Origin: Streptomyces fildesensis
GTDB lineage: Bacteria; Actinomycetota; Actinomycetes; Streptomycetales; Streptomycetaceae
Direction of reading: 5' to 3'
Length of the DNA: 64,000 nucleotides
Assembly: GCF_016107395.1 (NCBI RefSeq)
Contig: NZ_JAAIKO010000013.1
Location: forward strand, 88,216 to 152,215
The notes beneath the pieces were generated by a model. The model saw only the letters and a list, made by a program, of their open reading frames with translations. It did no database searches and was not told the origin of the DNA. Positions within the stretch are counted from its first letter, which is position 1; every line of letters begins with the position of its first letter. The position numbers were made by a program, and so were the translations under genes. Below, piece by piece: positions 43,201 to 51,879 of the stretch.

Positions 43201-43884
43201 TCAGGCCCTGAGCTTGTAACCGAAGCCGCGCACCGTCTCGATCCGGTCCTGGCCGATCTTGACGCGCAGCCGCTGGACGTGGACGTCCACGACCCGGGTG
43301 TCGCCACCCCACTCATAGTCCCAGACCCGTTCCAGCAGCCGGTCGCGGGAGAGCACGGCGCCGGGCGCCGCGGAGAACTCCAGCAGCAGCCGCATCTCGG
43401 TGGGGGTCAGGGCGAGCCGCTCACCGCCGCGGGTCACCTCGAGGCCCTCGGGGTCGATCTCGATGTCGCCGAAGGACAGCAGGGCAGCCTCCGCCGGTTC
43501 GTCACCGGAGGAGGCGTGGCCGAAACGGCGCAGGACCGCCCGGATCCGGGCGACCAGCACCGCCCCGTCGAAGGGCTTCGTCACATAGTCGTCGGCGCCG
43601 GCCTCCAGGCCGAGCACGATGTCGATGGAGTCGGCGCGCGCGGACAGCATGATCACCGGCACGGTCGACTCGTCCCGGATCCGCCGGCACAGGCTGACGC
43701 CGTCCAGGCCCGGCACCATCACATCGAGCAGCGCGAGATCGGGCTGCTCGGCGCGGAACGCCTCCAGCCCGGCCAGTCCGTCGGCGACCGCCGTCACCTT
43801 GAAGCCGTCACGCTCCAGCGCGAGCGTGGTCGCCTCGCGGATGACGTCGTCGTCCTCGACGAACAGGACGTGTGTTTCAGCCAT
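43201..43884 (-). CDS. cseB: response regulator CseB
   Basis: This 227-aa OmpR-type regulator activates the sigE promoter in response to envelope stress. The start MAETHVLFVEDDDVIREA has the acidic pocket, the phospho-acceptor Asp is in LALLDVMVPG (about residue 54) and Lys is in VTKPFDGAVL. A winged helix ends IETVRGFGYKLRA. It overlaps cseA by 8 nt and is followed by cseC. Confidence 0.95.
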   Translation of the reverse strand: MAETHVLFVEDDDVIREATTLALERDGFKVTAVADGLAGLEAFRAEQPDLALLDVMVPGLDGVSLCRRIRDESTVPVIMLSARADSIDIVLGLEAGADDYVTKPFDGAVLVARIRAVLRRFGHASSGDEPAEAALLSFGDIEIDPEGLEVTRGGERLALTPTEMRLLLEFSAAPGAVLSRDRLLERVWDYEWGGDTRVVDVHVQRLRVKIGQDRIETVRGFGYKLRA

Positions 43885-44485
43885 TCGACTTCATTTCCGG
43901 CTTGGGGGTGGGGAGCGCGTCCCCGTAGTCGGTGTACGTACGCTCCACCTGGACGAACCTGGTGTCCTTCCAGACGTACGTCAGGGCCTCCTGCCCGGTG
44001 GGGCAGCAGACCTGGTCGTCGCCTTTGTACACCTGACGGATGATCTCCAGCTTGCCGTTTTCCGCGCTGCCGTAGACCGGCGGCTGCTCATCGGCGAAGA
44101 CGTTCCGATACTGCCCGCCGACCATCCGGTACACATAACTCGCGATCCCCATGCCGTCGCCGCAGGTGGCGACGTTCACGATCAGATCGGGTCCTTCTCC
44201 GCTGGTCAGATCGCCGGACGAGGTGTCCACCGGGTACTCGTCACCGGCGCAGGGCGCGAGATCCTCGCGCACCTCCTGGCTGACGTTCTGCGTGTCCTTC
44301 TTCACCAGCTTCGCCAGCGCCGCCGGGTCACCGGCGATGGACGGCGCCGGGCTGGGCTCCGCCTTCAGCGTCTGGAGCGGTGCGGGGCCCTCACGGCGTG
44401 CCCCGGTGCCGGTCCTGCAGCCTGCAAGCGCGGTCAGCAGGCACAGAGCCACTGCCACCGCGGTCAGCGCTGCTAGGCGGCGCAC
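43877..44485 (-). CDS. cseA: lipoprotein CseA (negative modulator of SigE system)
   Basis: This 202-aa extracytoplasmic lipoprotein has a signal peptide ending in the lipobox LTALAGC (Cys about residue 22), a Pro/Ala-rich linker and a globular domain with several Cys (CAGDEYP, VATCGDG, QVCCPTGQ). In S. coelicolor CseA damps SigE activity, probably through CseC. The GTG at 44485 lies inside the 3' end of sigE (13-nt overlap), with the site GGAGGGC just upstream. Confidence 0.92.
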   Translation of the reverse strand: MRRLAALTAVAVALCLLTALAGCRTGTGARREGPAPLQTLKAEPSPAPSIAGDPAALAKLVKKDTQNVSQEVREDLAPCAGDEYPVDTSSGDLTSGEGPDLIVNVATCGDGMGIASYVYRMVGGQYRNVFADEQPPVYGSAENGKLEIIRQVYKGDDQVCCPTGQEALTYVWKDTRFVQVERTYTDYGDALPTPKPEMKSNG

Positions 44486-45003
44486 ACGCCCTCCATCCGT
44501 GAGTAGCCGTAGCGGCCGTGCTCCAGCTCGTGGCGCAACCGGGCCAGTGCCCGGTGCAGGGTGCTCTTCACCGTACCCGTCGACATCCCCAGCGCGCGGG
44601 CGGTCTCCTCCGTGGACAGCTGGCCGTAGTGGCGCAGCATCACGACCTGGCGCTGCTTGGGCGCGAGGACCTGCAGCGCGTCGCGGAGCATCTCGCGGTC
44701 GGCGCGCTGGTCGGCGCCGTCGTCGACGCTGGCGTCCGGCAGCTCCTGGGTGGGGATCTCGTCGAGCTTGCGGTTCCGCCACCACTCGGTCCGGGTGTTG
44801 ATCATGACGCGGCGCATGTAGGCGTCCGCGAGCGTCTTGTCGGCGATGCCGTCCCAGCGGGGGTAGGTGCGCACCAGCGCGGTCTGGACGAGGTCCTGGG
44901 CGTCGATCGGGTCGGGGACGAGCCGCCGTGCGCTCCGCAGCAGTGCGTCCTGCCGGGTCCTCACGTACTCCTCGAACTCCAGAACCGTGCCGTTCGCCGC
45001 CAT
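44473..45003 (-). CDS. sigE: ECF sigma factor SigE
   Basis: This 176-aa ECF sigma factor has region 2 (about 5-80, DAQDLVQTALVRTYPRWDGI ... RRVMINTRTEWWRNR) and region 4 (about 110-165, LAPKQRQVVMLRHYGQLSTEETARALGMSTGTVKSTLHRALARLR). It directs transcription of cell-wall and envelope genes under antibiotic stress. No anti-sigma factor is encoded next to it. Control is through CseBC, encoded downstream. The ATG at 45003 has GGAGGG upstream, and the length matches S. coelicolor SigE. Confidence 0.97.
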   Translation of the reverse strand: MAANGTVLEFEEYVRTRQDALLRSARRLVPDPIDAQDLVQTALVRTYPRWDGIADKTLADAYMRRVMINTRTEWWRNRKLDEIPTQELPDASVDDGADQRADREMLRDALQVLAPKQRQVVMLRHYGQLSTEETARALGMSTGTVKSTLHRALARLRHELEHGRYGYSRMEGVCAA

Positions 45004-45181
45004 GGGTCGCCCTCCGTCCCGTGCTGTCCCGCCCTGTCGACTGTTGCGCTGGGGTGCCAACCGTTCCGACGAGGACGACGCTACGGAGGGGATGTTGGGC
45101 TTTTGCCACCGTGGGCGCACAGAGGACTCACAGGAAGCCGTCGGTTATGTAACAGCCTCAGGACCAACGTCCCGAAGGGGT

Positions 45182-46078
45182 TTAAACCGGCAGTCGGTAG
45201 ACCCCGTCGGCGAGCGGCTCGACGAGACCGTCCGCCACCAGGCCGTCCAGCGCGCGGGCCCGCTGCACCGGCTCGTCCCACACCGCGTCCAGCGCGGACT
45301 GCGGCACGGGATCGACCGCGTCCCGCAGCACGGCCAGCAGTTTTCCGCGCACCTGGCGGTCGGTACCCGCGTACGTCTGGCCGCGGCGCGGCGGGCCGGT
45401 GTGCTCGGGGGAGCCGGCCAGCCGCCAGGCGCAGCTCGCCGCGATCGGGCAGCGCACGCACTCGGGCCCGCGCGCGGTGCACACCAGCGCGCCCAGCTCC
45501 ATCGTCGCCGCCGCCCAGCGGGCGGCCGTCCCCTTGTCGTCGGGCAGCAGCGCCAGCGCGGTACGGCGCTCCGCGGCGGTCGTCGCGGTCGGCGGGTACT
45601 GGACGCCGGTGACGGCGCGGGCGAAGACCCGGCGGACATTGGTGTCCAGGACGGAGTGCCGCTGCCCGTACGCGAACGAGCCGATGGCGGCCGCGGTGTA
45701 CTCGCCGACACCGGGCAGCGCCAGCAACTTGGCGTGGTCGCGCGGGACTTCACCGCCGTGGCTCAGCGCTATCGCGGTCGCCGCCGCGTGCAGCCGCAGC
45801 GCGCGGCGCGGATAGCCGAGCCGCCCCCAGGCGCGGACGGCCTCACCCGCGGGCTCCGTGGCGAGGTCGGCGGGCCGCGGCCAGCGCGCCAGCCACTGCT
45901 CGTACACCGGCAGCACGCGGCTGACCGGGGTCTGCTGCAGCATGAACTCGCTGACCATCACGCCCCACGCACCGGCCTCCGGGCGGCGCCACGGAAGGTC
46001 CCGGGCATGCTCGTCGAACCAGTCGATGACGGGTGCGTGCAGATCGTGGTGGGCGGTGGCGCGGGTGTCTGTGCTCAT
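45182..46078 (-). CDS. mutY: A/G-specific adenine glycosylase
   Basis: This 298-aa repair enzyme removes adenine mispaired with 8-oxoguanine. The HhH-GPD core (about 30-190) contains MVSEFMLQQTPVSRVLPVYEQW, LPGVGEYTAAAIGSFAYGQRHSVLDTNVRRV with the catalytic Asp, and the [4Fe-4S] ligands C-X6-C-X2-C-X5-C (CTARGPECVRCPIAASC). The C-terminal MutT-like domain is short. The ATG at 46078 has GAGGATCG upstream. Confidence 0.95.
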   Translation of the reverse strand: MSTDTRATAHHDLHAPVIDWFDEHARDLPWRRPEAGAWGVMVSEFMLQQTPVSRVLPVYEQWLARWPRPADLATEPAGEAVRAWGRLGYPRRALRLHAAATAIALSHGGEVPRDHAKLLALPGVGEYTAAAIGSFAYGQRHSVLDTNVRRVFARAVTGVQYPPTATTAAERRTALALLPDDKGTAARWAAATMELGALVCTARGPECVRCPIAASCAWRLAGSPEHTGPPRRGQTYAGTDRQVRGKLLAVLRDAVDPVPQSALDAVWDEPVQRARALDGLVADGLVEPLADGVYRLPV

Positions 46079-46209
46079 AGCGTCGTCGATCCTCGCACAT
46101 GCCACTGACAGTGACCGCTCGCGCGGGAAAACGTGATGATCGGGAAAGACCGCGCCCGGTGCGGCGGGTGTTGCGTCGGTGCGCGGCCGATCTCCCCTAG
46201 AGTTCGCGT

Positions 46210-47031
46210 GTGGGCTCTGTGCGCAATCCGATCGGACCTCTTCCGTCGTCCATCTACTGGCGACGGCGGGCTGTTGTGCTCTGCCTGGTCGCACTGCTCG
46301 CCGTGCTGGCCGTCTGGGCGGTCAACTCCGGCGGCTCCAGCGGCGGCACCGGCGCGAAGGGACCCGGCGGTCACACCCCCGCGACCTCCATCACGCCCGG
46401 CCCCACCCCCAGCGGACCGCACCTCCCCGGCCGCCCGGGCGGCCGGGACACCAGCGGTGGCAGCGGCAGCGGCGGTTCCTCCGACGGCACTTCGTCCGGC
46501 GGCTCCTCCGGCTCGCCCTCCGGCGGCACCGACTCCGGTGTCTCCGGCGGCGGTTCGAACGGCGCCTCGTCCGGCGGAGCGGCCTCCGGCGGCTCCAGCG
46601 GCCAGCTCCCGGCCGGCTCGACCCTCGCCGACTGCGCCGTCTCCGACGTCCAGTTGACGCTGCGCAGCACGCAGAACTCCTACGCGCCCGGCCAGAAGCC
46701 GAAGTTCGAGCTGACCGCGGCCAACTCCGCCGCGACGGCCTGCAAACTCGACTTCGGATCGACGGCGGCCATCGTCACCATCACCAACACCACCGGCAAC
46801 AAGCACGTCTGGTCCACCGACGACTGCCCGGCCGGCCGCGGCGCCTACCTGCTGCAGGTTCCGGCGCACAGCTCGACGACTTACACGATCGAGTGGAACC
46901 GCCAGACCAGCTCCCCCGACTGCGCCACCCCCAAGGGCCAGCAGGCAGCCGTCGGCACGACCTACCTCGTCGAGGCAAGGCTCCAGGGCTTCACGCCGAA
47001 GCAGGCGTCATTCGTCCTGAAGGCCGACTAG
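46210..47031 (+). CDS. membrane-anchored Gly/Ser-rich protein with C-terminal DUF4232-like domain
   Basis: This 273-aa protein has an N-terminal anchor or signal (about residues 20-40, AVVLCLVALLAVLAVWAV). A ~95-residue Gly/Ser/Thr-rich linker follows, then a beta-rich domain (about 140-273) starting DCAVSDVQLTLRSTQNSYAPGQKPKFELTAANS with paired Cys. It is probably an exported domain held away from the membrane by the linker. The GTG is 6 nt after a TAGAGT hexamer (leaderless candidate). Its stop codon is the first triplet of a dispersed 18-bp element. Confidence 0.75.
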   Translation: MGSVRNPIGPLPSSIYWRRRAVVLCLVALLAVLAVWAVNSGGSSGGTGAKGPGGHTPATSITPGPTPSGPHLPGRPGGRDTSGGSGSGGSSDGTSSGGSSGSPSGGTDSGVSGGGSNGASSGGAASGGSSGQLPAGSTLADCAVSDVQLTLRSTQNSYAPGQKPKFELTAANSAATACKLDFGSTAAIVTITNTTGNKHVWSTDDCPAGRGAYLLQVPAHSSTTYTIEWNRQTSSPDCATPKGQQAAVGTTYLVEARLQGFTPKQASFVLKAD

Positions 47032-47033
47032 GG

Positions 47034-47090
47034 CGTGTTGCGAAAGTAGCGCCGTTCGCCCGGTGGGCCAGGCGGGACTTTCGCAACACG
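47034..47090. repeat. hairpin element with CGTGTTGCGAAAGT arms
   Basis: CGTGTTGCGAAAGT (47034-47047) and ACTTTCGCAACACG (47077-47090) form a perfect 14-bp stem around a 29-nt spacer. It begins at the stop codon of the upstream gene. One arm recurs exactly at 16241-16258. Confidence 0.85.
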
Positions 47091-47114
47091 TCCTCGCTCG
47101 GCCGAGAAGCCGAA

Positions 47115-47222
47115 GGGGGCCGGGTCCGCAGGGGCAGGGTCCGAAATGCTGCCGAGCTGTTTGTGGGCCGCCAGGCACGTAAACAGTCGATTTCGGACCC
47201 TGCCCCGGAGGGCCCGGCCCCC
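47115..47222. repeat. structured ~108-bp element, copy 1
   Basis: Three nested stems are present: an outer GGGGGCCGGG / CCCGGCCCCC, a perfect 17-bp middle stem (47131-47147 with 47190-47206) and an inner CTGTTT / AAACAG (47157-47162 with 47181-47186). The conserved single strands are GCTGCCGAG and GTGGGCCGCCAGGC. It lies between the convergent secreted-protein and disA genes. Copy 2 is at 51731-51838. Confidence 0.92.
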
Positions 47223-47245
47223 GACCCGCAAACCGGGACGGAGTC

Positions 47246-48370
47246 CTAGACGTACCGCTCCAGGATCGACGACTCCGCCAGCCTGGACAGGCCCTCCCGC
47301 ACCGAACGCGCCCGCGCCTCGCCGACCCCGTCCACCGTCTGCAGGTCGTCGACGCTCGCAGCGAGCAGCTTCTGCAGGCCGCCGAAGTGCTCGACCAGCC
47401 GCTCGATGACCGTGTTCGGCAGCCGCGGCACCTTCGCCAGCAGCCGGTAGCCGCGCGGCGAGACCGCGGAGTCCAGCGTCTCGGGGGAGCCGGTGTAGCC
47501 CAGGGCACGGGCCACGGTGGTCAGTTCGAGGAGCTCGGCGTGCGGCAGCGCGTCCAGTTCGACGAGCGCCTCCGGCACGGTCCTGTTCCGCTTCGCGGTC
47601 GGCTCCGGCACGTAGTCCCTGACGACCAGCTCGCGCTCCGGCTCGACGCCCGCGATCAGCTCGTCCAGCTGCAGGGAGAGCAGCCGGCCGTCGGTGCCCA
47701 GCTCGACCACGTACTCGGCGATCTCGGTGGCGATCCGGCGGACCATCTCCAGCCGCTGCGAGACCGCGCTGACGTCCCGGACGGTGACCAGGTCCTCGAT
47801 CTCCAGCGCGGAGAGCGTGCCCGCCACCTCGTCCAGGCGCAGCTTGTAGCGCTCCAGAGTGGCCAGCGCCTGGTTCGCCCGCGACAGGATCGCGGCGGAG
47901 TCCTCCAGGACCCGGCGCTGCCCGTCGACGTACAGCGCGATCAGCCGCATCGACTGGCTGACCGAGACGACCGGGAAGTTGACCTGCTTGCTCACCCGGT
48001 CCGCCGTGCGGTGCCGGGTGCCGGTCTCCTCGGTCGGGATGTTGGAGTCGGGGACCAACTGCACACCGGCCCGCAGAATCTTCGTGAGGTCCTTGTCGAG
48101 GATCAGCGCGCCGTCGAGCTTGCACAGTTCGCGGAGCCGGGTCGCGGTGAATTCGACGTCGAGGACGAAGCCGCCGGTACAGAGCGACTCGACGGTCTTG
48201 TCCATGCCGAGGACGAGCAGACCGCCCGTATTGCCCCGCAGAATGCGTTCGAGTCCGTCACGCAGGCCGGTGCCGGGAGCGACCGCGCTGAGCGAGGCGC
48301 GCATCAGGGCATCAGCAGCGGAACTCCCGCCGGACTTGCCGGGAGCTGCTGCCCGGTCGTTGGCTGCCAC
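47246..48370 (-). CDS. disA: diadenylate cyclase DisA
   Basis: This 374-aa enzyme makes c-di-AMP and scans DNA. The N-terminal DAC domain contains LDGALILD (DGA) and GTRHRTADRVSKQ (RHR), both needed for catalysis. A helical linker and a C-terminal helix-hairpin-helix domain (VDDLQTVDGVGEARARSVREGLSRL) follow. The GTG at 48370 has GGAGGAT upstream, and the length equals the S. coelicolor protein. It lies 101 bp downstream of radA on the same strand, a conserved pairing in actinomycetes. c-di-AMP controls osmotic balance and wall hydrolases in Streptomyces. Confidence 0.97.
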   Translation of the reverse strand: MAANDRAAAPGKSGGSSAADALMRASLSAVAPGTGLRDGLERILRGNTGGLLVLGMDKTVESLCTGGFVLDVEFTATRLRELCKLDGALILDKDLTKILRAGVQLVPDSNIPTEETGTRHRTADRVSKQVNFPVVSVSQSMRLIALYVDGQRRVLEDSAAILSRANQALATLERYKLRLDEVAGTLSALEIEDLVTVRDVSAVSQRLEMVRRIATEIAEYVVELGTDGRLLSLQLDELIAGVEPERELVVRDYVPEPTAKRNRTVPEALVELDALPHAELLELTTVARALGYTGSPETLDSAVSPRGYRLLAKVPRLPNTVIERLVEHFGGLQKLLAASVDDLQTVDGVGEARARSVREGLSRLAESSILERYV

Positions 48371-48471
48371 TGCAATCCTCCGGTCGCTACGGATGCCCAA
48401 AGGGCGAGACCAGGGCAAAGTTTACTGACGTTCTCTCCGCAATGGGCCAGCGACCGCTGTTCGGACCGTCT

Positions 48472-49857
48472 CTAGGCCCGTGAGCCACGCTTCGGGAGCA
48501 CCCGCAGGGCGTCTCCTATGTCGGCCACCTCGATCACTTTCATGCCCGGCGGGATTTTCCCGGGATCCGGCGGTACCAGGGCATGGGTGAAGCCCAGCCG
48601 GGCGGCCTCGGACAGCCTGCGCTGCACCCCCGTGACCCGTCTGACCTCGCCCGCGAGGCCGACCTCGCCGATCGCGACCAGGTTCTTGGGCAGCGGTGTG
48701 TCGATCGCCGCGCTGGCCAGCGCGAGCGCCACGGCCAGGTCCGCGGCGGGCTCGGTGAGCTTCACACCGCCCACCGTCGCCGTGTAGATGTCGCGCTTTC
48801 CGATCGCCTGAATCCGGCCGCGCTGTTCCAGCACAGCGAGCATCATCGAGACCCGGGACGTCTCCAGACCCGAGGTCGTGCGGCGCGGGGACGGGATCTG
48901 GGTGTCGACGGTGAGCCCCTGGACCTCGACCACCAGCGGGCGCTTGCCCTCCAGCGTGACCGTCAGGCACGTACCGGGAACCGGTTCGTCGCGGCGGGTC
49001 AGGAAGAGTCCGGAGGGATCGGCCAGTCCCGTGATGCCCTCGTCGTGCAGTTCGAAGCAGCCGACCTCGTCCGTCGCGCCGTACCGGTTCTTGACGCCGC
49101 GGATCAGCCGCAGCCGGGCGTGTCGGTCGCCCTCGAAGCTCAGCACCACGTCCACCAGGTGCTCCAGCAGACGGGGGCCCGCGATGGCACCGTCCTTGGT
49201 GACATGGCCGACCAGGAGCGTCGACATACCGCGCTCCTTGGAGGCGCGGATCAGCGCGCCCGCGACCTCGCGGACCTGCGCCATGCCGCCGGGCGCGCCG
49301 TCGATCTCCGGGGACGCCACCGTCTGCACCGAGTCCAGGATCAGCAGCGACGGTTTGATGTCGTCCAGATGGCCCAGGACCGCCGACAGGTCCGTCTCGG
49401 CCGCCAGGTACAGATGGTCGGAGAGCGCGCCGATCCGGTCGGCGCGCAGCCGGACCTGGGACGCCGACTCCTCGGCGGTGATGTAGAGCGTCGGGCCCTG
49501 GGCGGTCGCCGCCTTCGCCGCCACGTCCAGCAGCAGCGTCGACTTGCCGACGCCCGGCTCACCCGCGACCAGCACGACCGCGCCGGGCACCAGCCCGCCG
49601 CCGAGCACCCGGTCCAGCTCGGGCACACCCGTCGAGCGGGCCGTCGCCTGGCTGACGTCCACCTGGCCGATCGGCTTGGCGGCCGTCGTCACCCGGCCGG
49701 CCGCGGTGGTCCTGACGGCGGGCGCGCCGCCGAACTCCTCGACGGTGCCCCAGGCCTGGCACTCCCCGCAGCGGCCGAGCCACTTCACGGTGGTCCAGCC
49801 GCACTCGGTGCAGCGGTAGGACGGACGGTCCTTCGTAGCGGTCTTGCGGGGAGGCAT
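48472..49857 (-). CDS. radA: DNA repair protein RadA
   Basis: This 461-aa RecA-like branch-migration protein has an N-terminal zinc finger CTECGWTTVKWLGRCGEC (about 14-31) and Walker A GEPGVGKSTLL (about 103). The RadA-specific motif KNRYG is about residue 265, and the C-terminal Lon-like domain ends the protein. It processes recombination intermediates. Its neighbour DisA is inhibited by RadA in Bacillus, which supports functional coupling here. Confidence 0.96.
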   Translation of the reverse strand: MPPRKTATKDRPSYRCTECGWTTVKWLGRCGECQAWGTVEEFGGAPAVRTTAAGRVTTAAKPIGQVDVSQATARSTGVPELDRVLGGGLVPGAVVLVAGEPGVGKSTLLLDVAAKAATAQGPTLYITAEESASQVRLRADRIGALSDHLYLAAETDLSAVLGHLDDIKPSLLILDSVQTVASPEIDGAPGGMAQVREVAGALIRASKERGMSTLLVGHVTKDGAIAGPRLLEHLVDVVLSFEGDRHARLRLIRGVKNRYGATDEVGCFELHDEGITGLADPSGLFLTRRDEPVPGTCLTVTLEGKRPLVVEVQGLTVDTQIPSPRRTTSGLETSRVSMMLAVLEQRGRIQAIGKRDIYTATVGGVKLTEPAADLAVALALASAAIDTPLPKNLVAIGEVGLAGEVRRVTGVQRRLSEAARLGFTHALVPPDPGKIPPGMKVIEVADIGDALRVLPKRGSRA

Positions 49858-49941
49858 GGGGTTCACCGTAGTGGCAGGGTCCGACAACGCGTTCCCGGTG
49901 GACCGCGACAGCGCCCGCACTCGCATTCCCCCGGGCACTCG

Positions 49942-49997
49942 TACGAGTTAACGGGGTGTCCCCTTTTGAGCGGCATCACCACCCATACGGGTTAACG
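49942..49997. promoter_or_regulatory. two direct TACGRGTTAACG boxes
   Basis: TACGAGTTAACG (49942-49953) and TACGGGTTAACG (49986-49997) are 44 bp apart, about four helical turns. They lie in the divergent space between radA and the BACON-domain gene. The first box overlaps the 10-bp palindrome CTCGTACGAG. Confidence 0.6.
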
Positions 49998-50049
49998 CTC
50001 ACGAGGACGCCTGAGACTTGTGCTCCCGCCGCCCTACCGTCGCCAGGTG

Positions 50050-51681
50050 ATGAGCAGGCAGGAGACCCACCCCCAGGACGCCGCTACGGGCCCTCGCACC
50101 GGTACGCACCGCAAGCACCGGGCGACGGCGCCCCGGACGCGCCCCGAACCGCGTCCGGAACAGCGCAAGGACCGGCGCCCGCACGGCACGTTGCCGATGC
50201 AGCCCCCGGCCCACTACGAGCCCTATCTGGACGGGCTGTTCACCTACTGCCTCTCCGTCCTCTGCGAGCACGACGCCGCCGCGGCGGCGCTCGGCGAGGT
50301 GCTGGCCCTCGCCGAGCGGCAGCGCGGCCGGCTCCGTGAGGCCGGGCTGCGCCGCCCCTGGCTCTACGCCCTCGCCCGCTGGTCCTGCCGCCGCCGCCTC
50401 GCGGCCGGCCGGCCCGATCTGCCCCGCATGTCGGAGGCGGTCGCCGCCGAACGCCGCGGCCAGCTCGCCGCCCTCGCCTGGCCGGAGGCCGCCGGCACCA
50501 CCCCCGAGCAGCGCGAGGCCCTCGAACTCGCGGTCCGCCACCAGCTCCCGCCGCACGAGGTCGGCCACGTCCTCGGCATCGAGGCGGACGCGGCCCGCGC
50601 GCTCCTCGCCCGCGCCGCCTGCGAGGTCGAACGCACCCGCGCCGCGCTCGCCGTCGTCGAGGTCGGCACCTGCGCGGCCGTCGCGCGGCTGGCCGGTGAC
50701 ACCCAGGTGCTGCTCGGCACGGCCCTGCGCCGGGAACTCGTCCGCCATGTCGACGACTGCCCGGAGTGCCGGCTCACCGCCGAGCGCGCCGTCGTCGGCG
50801 GCCCCTGGCCCGGCACCGCGACCACCGCGGCGACCGCCGTGCTCACCATGCTCGAAGCGCCACGGTCCGCCGCGTACGCCGCCCTGATGCACTCCATGCG
50901 CGACGGCGCCGGCCGCAGCCGCGAGGGCACCCCGCGCTTCGACCGGCGCGGCTTCCCCCTGGACCACAAGGACCGCGCGGCCCGCCGCGCCCAGCTGCGG
51001 CACCGCGCCGTCACCACCACGGTCGTCGCCGCCGTCGTCGCCGCCCCGGTACTCGCCCTCTGGGCCGCCTACCGTGGCGCGCCGATCGGCGCCGACCAGC
51101 CGGGCGGCGGCATCTCCGCCAGCGAGCCGGATGGTGCCGACGGCATCGACGGCCACCCGTACGAAAAGGCCGGCAGCACGGGCTCCAACGACGCCCACCA
51201 CCCGGCGACCCCCCGAACAACGGTCAGCGTGGACACCTCCGCCTCACCGTCCACTCCACCCGGCACCCCCACCCCAGGCGCCCCCGGCCACCTCACCGTC
51301 ACCGCCGGATCCCACAGCGGCACCACCGTCATCACCCTCACCGCCACCGGCGACACCCCGGTCCACTGGACCGCCTCCACCGCCGCCTACTGGCTCCACC
51401 TGAGCGCCACGAGCGGCGACCTCCGCCCCGGCGAGTCAGCCACCCTCACCGTCACGGTCGACCACTCCACCGAACCCACAGCCCCCTGGGCCGCCCGCAT
51501 CCTCCTGAACCCCTCCGGCGCGGTGGTCACCGTCCGAGGCCATGCCACACCCCCCACCCACACCAAGCCCCCCACCCCAACCCCCACCCACACCCCAACC
51601 CCCACGCCAACAACCGAGGAGCCCAGCCCCACACCCACCCCAACCCCGAGCGAGTCGTCCTCAGCCCCACCGGCGGCCTGA
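50050..51681 (+). CDS. sigma-factor-like / zinc-binding anti-sigma-like / BACON-domain membrane protein
   Basis: This 543-aa mosaic has a basic disordered N-terminus (1-50). A helical region resembling ECF sigma region 2 (about 56-120) and a region-4-like helix-turn-helix (about 150-200, TPEQREALELAVRHQLPPHEVGHVLGIEADAARALLARA) follow. The zinc-anti-sigma motif H-X3-C-X2-C (His233, Cys237, Cys240) precedes one membrane helix (about 320-341). The C-terminus has a BACON beta-sandwich (about 410-495) and a Pro/Thr tail. It probably conveys an outside signal inward. ATG is used; a GTG at 50047, 6 nt after TACCGT, may be a leaderless start. Confidence 0.8.
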   Translation: MSRQETHPQDAATGPRTGTHRKHRATAPRTRPEPRPEQRKDRRPHGTLPMQPPAHYEPYLDGLFTYCLSVLCEHDAAAAALGEVLALAERQRGRLREAGLRRPWLYALARWSCRRRLAAGRPDLPRMSEAVAAERRGQLAALAWPEAAGTTPEQREALELAVRHQLPPHEVGHVLGIEADAARALLARAACEVERTRAALAVVEVGTCAAVARLAGDTQVLLGTALRRELVRHVDDCPECRLTAERAVVGGPWPGTATTAATAVLTMLEAPRSAAYAALMHSMRDGAGRSREGTPRFDRRGFPLDHKDRAARRAQLRHRAVTTTVVAAVVAAPVLALWAAYRGAPIGADQPGGGISASEPDGADGIDGHPYEKAGSTGSNDAHHPATPRTTVSVDTSASPSTPPGTPTPGAPGHLTVTAGSHSGTTVITLTATGDTPVHWTASTAAYWLHLSATSGDLRPGESATLTVTVDHSTEPTAPWAARILLNPSGAVVTVRGHATPPTHTKPPTPTPTHTPTPTPTTEEPSPTPTPTPSESSSAPPAA

Positions 51682-51730
51682 GCGGCGGGACCACGGGCGG
51701 TGTGAGCACGGCGCGGGTGCGGTGACGCGA

Positions 51731-51838
51731 GGGGGCCGGGGGCCGCAGGGGTGGGTTTCGAAATGCTGCCGAGCTATTTGTGGGCCGCCAGGCCCTAAAT
51801 AGTCGATTTCGAAACCCACCCCGGAGGACCCGGCCCCC
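51731..51838. repeat. structured ~108-bp element, copy 2
   Basis: This copy has the same architecture as copy 1. The middle stem is 51748-51764 with 51806-51822, the inner stem is CTATTT / AAATAG (51774-51779 with 51797-51802), and the outer stem is GGGGGCCGGG / CCCGGCCCCC. Four pairs of the 17-bp stem and one inner pair differ from copy 1, each with both partners changed. It lies between two convergent genes. Confidence 0.92.
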
Positions 51839-51879
51839 GACCCCACAACGAACCGCCCGCTCAGATCCGCCGGAAGGGT

